In this document: piece after piece, positions 1 through 5,662 of the stretch
Position numbering within the stretch: the stretch's first letter is position 1
How the letters are laid out: every line of letters starts with the position of its first letter
DNA from: Gulosibacter massiliensis
GTDB taxonomy: Bacteria > Actinomycetota > Actinomycetes > Actinomycetales > Microbacteriaceae
Assembly: GCA_943325745.2 (NCBI GenBank)
Contig: CALPQP020000041.1
Location: forward strand, 1-7,057
Reading direction: 5' to 3'
DNA length: 7,057 nt
Position numbers and translations under genes: made by a program
The notes under the pieces: model-generated
Databases searched by the model: none
What the model was told of the DNA's origin: nothing
What the model saw: only the letters and a program-made list of their open reading frames with translations

Positions 1-78
1 ACTCAGCCCATCGGATTTGCCACCTTTTTCGGCGGCTCTCGCCCGTTTTCGCCATCATGCGCACCCGCCACACGATTC
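1..78. other. left edge without a supported gene
   Basis: I see no convincing gene, RNA or promoter in this edge segment. A minus-strand ATG at 56-58 opens a frame that stays open to the edge and begins MMAKTGESRRKRWQIRWAE. It could be the start of a further gene beyond the window, but there is no clear ribosome binding site (only GGCGGG upstream). A plus-strand frame is also open from the edge to a TGA at 184-186, but most of it runs through array 1. Neither can be decided from this window. Confidence 0.4.
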
Positions 79-196
79 TGCAGACATTTCAGCGGGTCCG
101 CACCGTTCGTGCAGACATTTCGCGAATTGGCCGAAATCTGGGCGTTTATGGACGGGATGTCTGCAGAAGCAGAATTGCGTAACTGAAATGTCTGCA
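79..196. repeat. array 1: mirror-symmetric repeats of TGCAGACATTTC
   Basis: Forward copies of TGCAGACATTTC lie at 79-90 and 110-121. Inverted copies lie at 154-165 (GGGATGTCTGCA, two mismatches) and 185-196 (exact). Each pair is spaced exactly 31 bases, and all four are symmetric about 137.5. The outer pair extends to 14 exact bases, TGCAGACATTTCAG at 79-92 and its complement at 183-196. The bases between copies do not match across the symmetry axis, so this is a set of spaced sites and not one long hairpin. Copy 2 runs into the 8-base palindrome TTCGCGAA (119-126). A protein-binding site array or a degenerate intergenic repeat element are both possible. Confidence 0.8.
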
Positions 197-209
197 AAAT
201 CTAAGCACC

Positions 210-351
210 CCCAACGTTTTTGGAAACCGATTCGCTCAAATCCCGCGTTTGTGGAAACCGGATAGACGGTTTCCCGTGTCCTCCATTGCACAGAGGGATT
301 TCGTTTCCACAAACGTTGGGATCCGCCGTTTTGGTCACCCACAACGTTGGG
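210..351. repeat. array 2: mirror-symmetric repeats of CCCAACGTTTGTGGAAACC
   Basis: Forward copies lie at 210-228 (CCCAACGTTTTTGGAAACC) and 242-259 (CCCGCGTTTGTGGAAACC). Inverted copies lie at 302-320 (CGTTTCCACAAACGTTGGG) and 333-351 (GGTCACCCACAACGTTGGG, more diverged). The GGAAACC cores of the forward pair and the AACGTTGGG cores of the inverted pair are each 31 bases apart. The set is symmetric about 280.5. The inner pair could form a stem: GTTTGTGGAAAC at 247-258 pairs perfectly with 303-314, with further pairing ATCCC/GGGAT outside a small mismatch. A fifth copy lies outside the symmetric set at 388-406. The design repeats that of array 1 with a different motif. Confidence 0.8.
253..274. 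repeat. perfect 8-base inverted repeat inside array 2
   Basis: GGAAACCG (253-260) and CGGTTTCC (267-274) are exact complements around the six-base loop GATAGA. The left arm is the end of the second forward copy of array 2, so this hairpin competes with the longer pairing of 247-258 with 303-314. There is no T-run on either side, so it is not a typical intrinsic terminator. Confidence 0.7.
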
Positions 352-440
352 TGGACGGGGTGGATGGGAGGTTGGGGGATGAGGAGAGGCAACCCAAAAC
401 GTTGGGTGGACGGGGTGGAAGGGTTGGATGGGAGGTTGGG
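333..440. repeat. imperfect tandem duplication of a G-rich block
   Basis: Two related blocks, 333-376 and 388-440, each begin with a copy of the array 2 motif (333-351 and 388-406) followed by GGGTGGACGGGGTGGA. A 22-base segment at 343-364 recurs exactly at 398-419, and TGGGAGGTTGGG at 365-376 recurs at 429-440. The second block has nine extra bases (420-428) between these segments. GGGTGGACGGG appears a third time at 443-453. The first block contains a possible small hairpin, CACCCA (336-341) with TGGGTG (348-353); the second has ACCCAA (392-397) with TTGGGT (402-407). Confidence 0.8.
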
Positions 441-470
441 TGGGGTGGACGGGTGGTTGGGTGGGTCGAT
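361..470 (-). terminator. candidate Rho-dependent termination (rut-like) region after ddl
   Basis: Starting about 7 bases after the ddl TAA, the minus-strand transcript becomes extremely C-rich and G-poor: by hand count 61 C and 8 G in these 110 bases, with repeated pyrimidine-C steps such as CCACCC, CATCC and GTCCACC. High C with low G in mostly unstructured RNA is what Rho loading sites look like. No intrinsic terminator (strong hairpin plus U-tract) was found after ddl. This is inferred from composition alone; the block could instead be a repeat with no role in termination. Confidence 0.45.
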
Positions 471-476
471 CGGCGT

Positions 477-1613
477 TTAGTTCAGGCCGAGGAGCTTGGC
501 TGAGATGCCACCGGCGGCACGAAGTGCCACTCCGCCACCGTGTCCAGCTTGAGGGAACACGACGCGACGGTCGCGCGCCTCGGTCAGAGCATCACGCAGA
601 ATCGTCAGCGGGGGATGCTTGGGTGCCCAGAGGTACAAAGACAACGCGCCGGGAATCGAGTTCACTTCGTTCACGACGAGCTCGCCCGACTTCTCGTCGA
701 GCAGCAGGTCGAGTCGAACAACGCCCGTCAATCGCGTGACGTCGGCGACCGCGCGCGCGAGTTCTGCGGCACGCTCGTGAATCTTGGCCGGGTAATTCGC
801 GGGGAATTCGCGTGGAGCACTGGATAGCCCCACCTCGGAACCGTCGCCACCGGCAAGGTACTTCTCTGCGTAGGAATAGAGGCCCGAGTCCTCGCCCCCG
901 CGAAGCGGCTTTTCGAGGTCGGTCAGTTCGAGGGCAGGGAAGGTGCGGAAGCCGATGTTGAGATCGACGAGGTTCGGTTTGTACGGCTCGAGTACAGCGC
1001 CGTTCTTGAGGTGCGGACTGTTCTGGGCGAGGGCGCGTGCGGACGCGAGGTCGTCTGCGATCTCGATGCCGATGGATGAACCGCCGAATCGCGGTTTCAC
1101 GATGTACGGACCCTTGTAGCCGGGTTCGGTTGTTGCCGAGACGGCACGGCGGGGAAGCGTCGGAATACCCGCGGATTCCATCATTCCGCCGAAGGCCAAC
1201 TTGTCCATGCCGACCGCGCCGGCGAACAGTGTCGAACCGGTCGCGGGAATGCCCATCGCGTCGAAAATCGCGGCGGCACCGCCGCCCTCACCGATTCCCC
1301 CGTGGAAACAGAGCAATGCGGAGTCGATGTCGAGCGCGCCCGACCCGAAAGACTTTTTGGAATAGAACCCCGGTTCGGGGGCAAGTCGCACCTCGAGCTG
1401 CTTGGCCGACTTCGGAGCACCCTCGAGGTAGTCCTTCGCTTCTGTGCCATTCGGCACGAGGAACCATTCGCCCGACGGCGCCCAGTAGATCGGGTAAACC
1501 GTGTCGCCACCGTCGGTCAAGACACGCTCGGCCTGAAGCCCGGTCAAGATTGAAATTTCGTGCTCGGGGCTCGGCCCGCCAAAAACCCCGGCCCAGGGTC
1601 GTGTGGCGCTCAT
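477..1613 (-). CDS. ddl: D-alanine--D-alanine ligase-like ATP-grasp protein
   Basis: Predicted cytoplasmic ligase joining two D-alanines with ATP. The 378-residue product shows FGGPSPEHEIS (11-21, Glu17 at the E. coli DdlB Glu15 position), CFHGGIGEGGG (102-112), GMDK (135-138), the ATP-grasp segment VKPRFGGSSIG (172-182, Ser180 like DdlB Ser150), LYSYAEKY (245-252, Tyr252 like DdlB Tyr216), R300/D302, and NEVNSIPG (315-322). The Glu-Ser-Tyr set and the tyrosine in the omega loop favour D-Ala-D-Ala over D-Ala-D-lactate. It is divergent: the usual QGLLE after the HG motif is AAIFD, the central domain differs, and a tail of about 50 residues ending AGGISAKLLGLN follows the NxxPG motif. The frame opens with TTG at 1650-1652 right after the murF-like stop. 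The ATG at 1611-1613 is chosen because it places the FGG motif at the usual distance from the N-terminus; its ribosome binding site is weak (GGGAA at about 1619-1623). Confidence 0.88.
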   Translation of the reverse strand: MSATRPWAGVFGGPSPEHEISILTGLQAERVLTDGGDTVYPIYWAPSGEWFLVPNGTEAKDYLEGAPKSAKQLEVRLAPEPGFYSKKSFGSGALDIDSALLCFHGGIGEGGGAAAIFDAMGIPATGSTLFAGAVGMDKLAFGGMMESAGIPTLPRRAVSATTEPGYKGPYIVKPRFGGSSIGIEIADDLASARALAQNSPHLKNGAVLEPYKPNLVDLNIGFRTFPALELTDLEKPLRGGEDSGLYSYAEKYLAGGDGSEVGLSSAPREFPANYPAKIHERAAELARAVADVTRLTGVVRLDLLLDEKSGELVVNEVNSIPGALSLYLWAPKHPPLTILRDALTEARDRRVVFPQAGHGGGVALRAAGGISAKLLGLN

Positions 1614-1652
1614 CGGATTCCCGTCTGGCTTCCCTGCCCCGGAAGCCGGCAA

Positions 1653-3182
1653 TTACGCGTAATGATCAGGCAGGTCGTTTTCGACAAGAATAACGCCCGA
1701 AGCGCCCGCGCGTTCGAGGGCTGCGGCCATCGCGGTGGGCCTGTCGGCAAAAACCTGTGCCGAAGGATGGCCCGCGACCAGTGCCGTGCGGTTCGTGTAT
1801 CCAACGACGAAGAGCTCGCCCCCGGCCTTGGCGACCTGTGCCGACAATGTACGGTTGCGGTCGAATTGAACGGCGCCGAGTTCGATCATGCCCGGGGTCA
1901 CGACGATGAACGGCCCTTTTCGACCCTTCGCCATCGCGGAACCGCCCTCGACGGCACGAGCGGCACCAATCGGGTTCGCGTTGTACGAGTCGTCGATAAT
2001 GATGGCACCGCTCGGAGCCTGCTGCGGCTCGGCGCGGTGGGCCGCGGTCGGCAGATTCCCGAGCTTCGGCGCAAGTGCCGCGAGAGGCACGTCGAGCGCG
2101 TGAGCGATTCCGACCGCGACGGCGACGTTGACCGCATGACCGACGCCCGAGATGTGAACCGGAACCGATTCCGCGCCAATCGCAACGGTTCCCTTGGCTG
2201 GATTGACCGATACATCGGCCTTAGCGCCCATAGCACTCACGCGAATGACGCGCTTTCCCTCGGACTCGCATCGGCTCGCGAGCGCCGCGAGGTCGGGGTC
2301 GTCGATGGGCAGGACTACGGTCTTGGCGTTCTCGACGATTTCGCTCTTGGCTCGAAAGATTGCCTCACGGCTTCCCATGCGCTCAAGGTGCGCTTCGCCA
2401 ATCGTCGTAATTGCGGCGATGTCGGGCGGGAACGATTTCGACAGTTGGCGAATCTCGCCCTCGCCATAAACACCCATCTCGGCGACGAACACTTCGGTGC
2501 CGGGGGTCAATTTGTCGTTGACCGCTCGGGCCAATCCCATGAGGTTGTTGAACGATGCGGGGCTCGGCACGACCGAATACTTGGTGGCAACGAGGTGAGC
2601 GACGTACCCTTTCGTCGATGTCTTGCCATAGGAACCAGTGATGGCCACGACCCTCGGGTTCACCTGGCGAAGTTTCTTTTGTGCGGCGACGAGCCACTTA
2701 CGTGACAGCACCCTCTCAATCGGCCGTGCAATCATCAGCGCCACGTCCATGATTCCCGGCGCGAGGAAGGCGAACAACACAATGGCGTACGACAGACTCA
2801 AAACGCTCGCGCTGAGCAATGTGGCCCAGGACAGAACGAGCCAGACTACGGCGAGCCGGCGAAGCCGAGCCGTCCACTGCAGCGGCGAAGACGTCCCGCG
2901 GAAACGCAGTCCCCACGGCCACCACAACGCCAAGCCGAAGACGGCGGTCGGTACGACGAGTGATGTCCACCACGACTCTGTCGAGATGTACGAGGACATG
3001 AATTCGATCGCAACGGCGGCGATGATGGGCCACCACGACACCTGCCGAGATCGCCCCCACCCGAGCGCGATTCGAGTCGTCCAGCCGGCGATGTAGTGCT
3101 CGCGTTGCGCAACCCGCAGCCACTTGACGCCGACAATCACGGGGAGAAGCCCGATGATTGACCAGGCGAAAAGTTCGGTCAT
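1653..3182 (-). CDS. membrane-anchored MurF-like Mur ligase
   Basis: A 509-residue protein in two parts. Residues 1 to about 165 are hydrophobic and Trp-rich, with about five probable membrane helices (roughly 5-20, 52-68, 74-92, 109-130, 131-150), followed by a basic stretch. Residues about 175-509 form a Mur ligase ATPase plus C-terminal domain: P-loop TGSYGKTST (182-190, Lys187), FNNLMG (211-216), AEMG (234-237, Glu235), GEAHLERMGS (262-271, His265), AKSE (278-281, Lys279 at the carbamylated-lysine position) and DDSYNANP (397-404), the last being MurF-like. The catalytic core looks intact. The usual MurF N-terminal domain that binds UDP-MurNAc-tripeptide is absent and replaced by the membrane region. 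It probably forms an amide bond by ATP-dependent acyl-phosphate chemistry, perhaps with D-Ala-D-Ala from the downstream Ddl-like enzyme, on an acceptor at the membrane; that is inference. The ATG at 3180-3182 overlaps the upstream TGA, with GAGGAGG at 3190-3196. A conventional murF is expected elsewhere in the genome. Confidence 0.87.
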   Translation of the reverse strand: MTELFAWSIIGLLPVIVGVKWLRVAQREHYIAGWTTRIALGWGRSRQVSWWPIIAAVAIEFMSSYISTESWWTSLVVPTAVFGLALWWPWGLRFRGTSSPLQWTARLRRLAVVWLVLSWATLLSASVLSLSYAIVLFAFLAPGIMDVALMIARPIERVLSRKWLVAAQKKLRQVNPRVVAITGSYGKTSTKGYVAHLVATKYSVVPSPASFNNLMGLARAVNDKLTPGTEVFVAEMGVYGEGEIRQLSKSFPPDIAAITTIGEAHLERMGSREAIFRAKSEIVENAKTVVLPIDDPDLAALASRCESEGKRVIRVSAMGAKADVSVNPAKGTVAIGAESVPVHISGVGHAVNVAVAVGIAHALDVPLAALAPKLGNLPTAAHRAEPQQAPSGAIIIDDSYNANPIGAARAVEGGSAMAKGRKGPFIVVTPGMIELGAVQFDRNRTLSAQVAKAGGELFVVGYTNRTALVAGHPSAQVFADRPTAMAAALERAGASGVILVENDLPDHYA

Positions 3183-3907
3183 CCGAGTGCCTCCTCAACC
3201 GCGACGCGAACGGCCGCCGACAGCACGGGTGTCAAGAGGTGCGCTTCACCCGCGACGACGGTCCAGCGAGCACCGCGAATTCGCTCGGATGCGACCTTAC
3301 CGGCGGCGATCGGTGCCGCCGTATCGTTCTCGCCCCACACCAGCCACGTTGGCGCCGTGATGCGGGCGAGGTCGTCGTCATAGTTCTCGTTTACGGTCTT
3401 CACCATGATGTCGCGCATGATTCCCTGCGCCGCGTTGTAGTCAGCGCTTCCGGCTTTTGTGCGTCGAGACTCCATGACCGAATCCGGAATGAGCCCGATT
3501 CGATTGAGCGTCTTTGCGATTCGATACGACAGTTTGGGTTTCGACACGGGCGCGAGTCTGACGAGCGGCGCACCGGTCAGCACGAGACCGGAAATCAGTT
3601 CGGGGCGCGATGCCGCCAGACGAACGGCGATACGACCACCGAACGAGTGTCCGACCACAACCACAGGTCCGAGGGGTTCGATTGCGTCGGCGACGAGCCG
3701 TGCGTAATCGTCGGTCCCCCAGACTGCAGTCGGCGCTTCCGTCGGGCCGAAGCCCGGCAGGTGAATCGCCAGGGCGTTAAGGCCGGCCAACGGACCAGTG
3801 AAATCGGCCCCGGACCGTCCCCAGCCGTGAAGTGCGACGACTCGCACGGGCGTCCCACCAATTCGTTCGGCGAGCACCCGGCCATCAGCCAGCGCCTGGA
3901 TAGCCAC
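3179..3907 (-). CDS. alpha/beta hydrolase of unknown substrate
   Basis: A 242-residue single-domain alpha/beta-hydrolase-fold protein without a signal peptide, so probably cytoplasmic. The oxyanion-hole segment is LHGWG (26-30). The nucleophile elbow is GHSFGG (86-91) with Ser88. The likely acid is Asp195 in LVWGENDTAAP, and the likely base is His223 in VAGEAHLL. The triad order and spacing are typical, so it should be active as an esterase, peptidase, lactonase or acyltransferase; the substrate cannot be read from sequence. It starts with GTG immediately after the gpsA TAG. A GGAGG at 3913-3917, five bases upstream and inside the gpsA end, supports that start. Its TGA overlaps the ATG of the MurF-like gene (3179-3182). 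The tight coupling to MurF-like and Ddl-like genes suggests, as inference only, a role in cell-wall peptide or precursor metabolism. Confidence 0.88.
   Translation of the reverse strand: MAIQALADGRVLAERIGGTPVRVVALHGWGRSGADFTGPLAGLNALAIHLPGFGPTEAPTAVWGTDDYARLVADAIEPLGPVVVVGHSFGGRIAVRLAASRPELISGLVLTGAPLVRLAPVSKPKLSYRIAKTLNRIGLIPDSVMESRRTKAGSADYNAAQGIMRDIMVKTVNENYDDDLARITAPTWLVWGENDTAAPIAAGKVASERIRGARWTVVAGEAHLLTPVLSAAVRVAVEEALG
3190..3196 (-). promoter_or_regulatory. ribosome binding site of the MurF-like gene
   Basis: GAGGAGG on the minus strand lies seven bases before the ATG at 3180-3182, within the final codons of the hydrolase. Together with the ATGA overlap it points to translationally coupled production of hydrolase and ligase. 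Confidence 0.8.
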
Positions 3908-4909
3908 CTATTCCTCCGACGGAGTTTCGGAGTCGGTCGCGAGGTGCGGTGCGAGCTCGCGCGGGTCGAGCGTGCCCTGCAAGACTCGTTGAACCTGCGA
4001 GACGATCGGCATCGACACATCTTTGGCGGCGGCGAGTACGAGAATCGGATCGACGGACGACAGACCCTCTGCGGTCTGGTCCATTTGCCGAATCACCCTG
4101 TCAAACGAATAGCCCTGCCCCAACAACCTTCCCGCGGTGTTGTTGCGGGACAGCGGGGATTCACACGTGGCAATCAGGTCGCCTAGCCCGGCGAGTCCCC
4201 ACATCGTCTCTGGGCGCGCACCGTAGGCCGAGGCGAACGCCGACAATTCTGCTAGTCCGCGCGTAATGATGGACGCCTTGGTGTTGTCGCCGTAGCCGAC
4301 GCCGTCCGCGATTCCCACGGCGACCGCGATGAGGTTCTTGAGCACTCCGCCGAATTCGGTGCCGATCACGTCGGTGTTAATCAACGTGGTGAAGTATTGG
4401 TTGCGGCACGTTGCGGCGACAGAAACAGCGGTCTCGGTGCTGGTCGACGACACCGCCGAGGCGGTCGGTTCTTCCTTGGCGAGCTCGAGCGCGAGGTTCG
4501 GGCCAGAGACGACAGCGACGCGGGATTCGTCGATTCCGGTTACGTCACGGATCACTTCGCTCATGCGCAGTCCGGTTTGTCGTTCGACGCCCTTCATGAG
4601 TGAAACGACGGGAACGGAATCGCCCAGTTGGCCATCGATTCCCTCGAGCACCGATCGCAGCGACTGAGACGGAACGGACAGATAAACCTCATCGACCCCT
4701 GCGAGGGTCGCTGACAAGGAGGTCGATGCTCTGATGGTCAGCGGAAGGTTGACGCGTTGCAGATACGTGGTGTTGCGATGGGTTTCGTTGATTTCGCGGG
4801 CAATTTCGTCACGGCGAGCCCACAACCGAACCTCGGCGCCACCATCGGCGAGGACTTTCGCGAACGTAGTCCCCCACGCGCCCGCTCCGAGTACCGCAAC
4901 GGTGGTCAT
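3908..4909 (-). CDS. gpsA: NAD(P)-dependent glycerol-3-phosphate dehydrogenase (GpsA)
   Basis: Cytoplasmic enzyme that reduces dihydroxyacetone phosphate to sn-glycerol-3-phosphate for phospholipid synthesis. The 333-residue product has the usual family length. It begins with a Rossmann nucleotide-binding loop, GAGAWG (residues 8-13). It then shows LMKGVE (104-109) with the conserved Lys106, SGPNLA (135-140), GGVLKNLIAVAVGIADG (187-203) with catalytic Lys191, and GLAGLGDL (238-245) with Asp244 followed by SRNN (254-257), all hallmark positions of bacterial GpsA. The acidic tail after about residue 320 is not a family feature. The ATG at 4907-4909 overlaps the plsC TGA in an ATGA, so translation is probably coupled; the upstream GGGGAAA is only a weak ribosome binding site. 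The stop TAG at 3908-3910 abuts the next GTG start directly. Confidence 0.97.
   Translation of the reverse strand: MTTVAVLGAGAWGTTFAKVLADGGAEVRLWARRDEIAREINETHRNTTYLQRVNLPLTIRASTSLSATLAGVDEVYLSVPSQSLRSVLEGIDGQLGDSVPVVSLMKGVERQTGLRMSEVIRDVTGIDESRVAVVSGPNLALELAKEEPTASAVSSTSTETAVSVAATCRNQYFTTLINTDVIGTEFGGVLKNLIAVAVGIADGVGYGDNTKASIITRGLAELSAFASAYGARPETMWGLAGLGDLIATCESPLSRNNTAGRLLGQGYSFDRVIRQMDQTAEGLSSVDPILVLAAAKDVSMPIVSQVQRVLQGTLDPRELAPHLATDSETPSEE
3913..3917 (-). promoter_or_regulatory. ribosome binding site of the alpha/beta hydrolase
   Basis: GGAGG on the minus strand lies five bases before the GTG at 3905-3907. It sits inside the last codons of gpsA. This supports the GTG as the true start even though it abuts the gpsA stop codon. 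Confidence 0.8.
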
Positions 4910-5640
4910 TTAAATTTCCCCGTTGTGGTCTGGTTGTGCTCGACCGGGTCCCACCGCGTGGTTGGGGGCGTTGCGCCCCGCAGTTGACCTTGTAGATCGG
5001 CGATCGCCGACATCAGAATTTCGGTCGCCGCGGTGAGTAACTTCTGATCGAGTGCCTTGCCTCTGAATGCCGACAGGTCAATCGGTTTGCCGATGAGGAC
5101 GGTGATCGGTGTCGGAGGAAAGAAACGGATCTTTCCCGAATACCGCGGCATCAGAATCTGCGTTCCCCAGTGGGCCGCGGGAATCAACGGAATGTCGGCA
5201 TCGAGTGCCATTCGGACAGCGCCCGTCTTTCCTCGCATCGGCCACAGGTCGGGGTCTCGCGTGAGAGAACCCTCGGGGTAGACAATTATTCCTCCGCCTG
5301 ATTTCGCGAGTGAGCGCGCGGCTTTCATCGGCCCCATCGCTCGTTGTTGACCTGTTCTTTCCACCGGAATTTGGCCGAGTCCGCGCAGCACCGAGCCCAA
5401 AATGGGCACACGAAACAACGACTCTTTCGCCATGAAACGCGGAGTACGACCCGCCTTCCACAAGGCAACGCCCATCACGACAGGGTCGATTGCGCTGAAG
5501 TGGCAGGGCGCGAGGATAAACCCGCCCGTAGCCGGTACGTTGTCGATACCGCGAACAGTGATGCGCGAGATGAGTCCCATTAGGGGCAGGGCAATGCTCG
5601 CGGTCACTCGCCAGCGCGCGGATTTCTCGCTCTTTGTCAT
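4906..5640 (-). CDS. plsC: 1-acyl-sn-glycerol-3-phosphate acyltransferase (PlsC/LPLAT family)
   Basis: Membrane-associated enzyme that acylates lysophosphatidate at sn-2 to give phosphatidate, the precursor of phospholipids. The 244-residue product carries the four family blocks: H47-x4-D52 in CHFSAID (catalytic His/Asp), block II around MAKESLFRVPILG (70-82), block III YPEGS (121-125) with R129, and block IV IPLIPAAHWGTQ (150-161). A weakly hydrophobic stretch at about 12-26 could lie on the membrane. The frame extends upstream to 5697, inside murA, but the ATG at 5638-5640 is preferred because a strong AAGGAGGAG lies just upstream at 5645-5653 and this start avoids overlap with murA. The TGA stop overlaps the gpsA start as ATGA (4906-4909). 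Pairing with gpsA fits, since GpsA supplies the glycerol-3-phosphate backbone. The tail after about residue 220 is polar and looks poorly conserved. The exact acyl or acceptor preference cannot be read from sequence. Confidence 0.94.
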   Translation of the reverse strand: MTKSEKSARWRVTASIALPLMGLISRITVRGIDNVPATGGFILAPCHFSAIDPVVMGVALWKAGRTPRFMAKESLFRVPILGSVLRGLGQIPVERTGQQRAMGPMKAARSLAKSGGGIIVYPEGSLTRDPDLWPMRGKTGAVRMALDADIPLIPAAHWGTQILMPRYSGKIRFFPPTPITVLIGKPIDLSAFRGKALDQKLLTAATEILMSAIADLQGQLRGATPPTTRWDPVEHNQTTTGKFK

Positions 5641-5644
5641 CCTG

Positions 5645-5653
5645 CTCCTCCTT
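5645..5653 (-). promoter_or_regulatory. ribosome binding site of plsC
   Basis: The minus strand reads AAGGAGGAG here, four bases before the ATG at 5638-5640 (six from the AAGGAGG core). It lies in the 22-base gap between murA and plsC. This strong Shine-Dalgarno sequence decides the plsC start against the in-frame codon at 5697, which would overlap murA. Confidence 0.85.
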
Positions 5654-5662
5654 GCGGAAAGC

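Noticed and set aside
1..186. Plus-strand frame open from the left edge to a TGA at 184-186, possible 3' end of a gene
   Set aside because: Sixty-one open codons can occur by chance at this GC content. Most of it consists of array 1 including both motif orientations, and no family is recognisable.
55..342. Minus-strand open frame of 95 codons in the left intergenic region
   Set aside because: It runs across both repeat arrays, so its sequence is dictated by inverted repeats. The protein resembles nothing, and no good ribosome binding site precedes it.
79..351. CRISPR array
   Set aside because: The repeats are only 12-19 bases, there are two unrelated motifs, copies occur in both orientations, and there are no cas genes.
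210..351. Integron attC site, suggested by CCCAAC and GTTGGG ends
   Set aside because: The outer ends resemble R-box sequences, but the internal L-box layout with short spacers and the single-hairpin fold are missing, and there is no integrase or cassette-type gene.
79..406. Insertion sequence or MITE remnant
   Set aside because: No transposase fragment, no single pair of terminal inverted repeats bounding one unit, and no flanking target duplication were found.
1614..1652. TTG start for the Ddl-like protein at 1650-1652
   Set aside because: It follows the upstream stop codon directly with no ribosome binding site, and would add 13 residues before the normal Ddl N-terminus. The ATG at 1611-1613 fits the family better.
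1560..2705. Plus-strand open frame of 381 codons opposite the MurF-like gene
   Set aside because: It has an antisense shadow composition (many Arg, Asp, Gly) with no recognisable domain, while the minus-strand frame carries clear Mur ligase motifs.
3158..4186. Plus-strand open frame of 342 codons opposite the hydrolase and gpsA
   Set aside because: It crosses two real genes on the other strand and has no motif or ribosome binding site.
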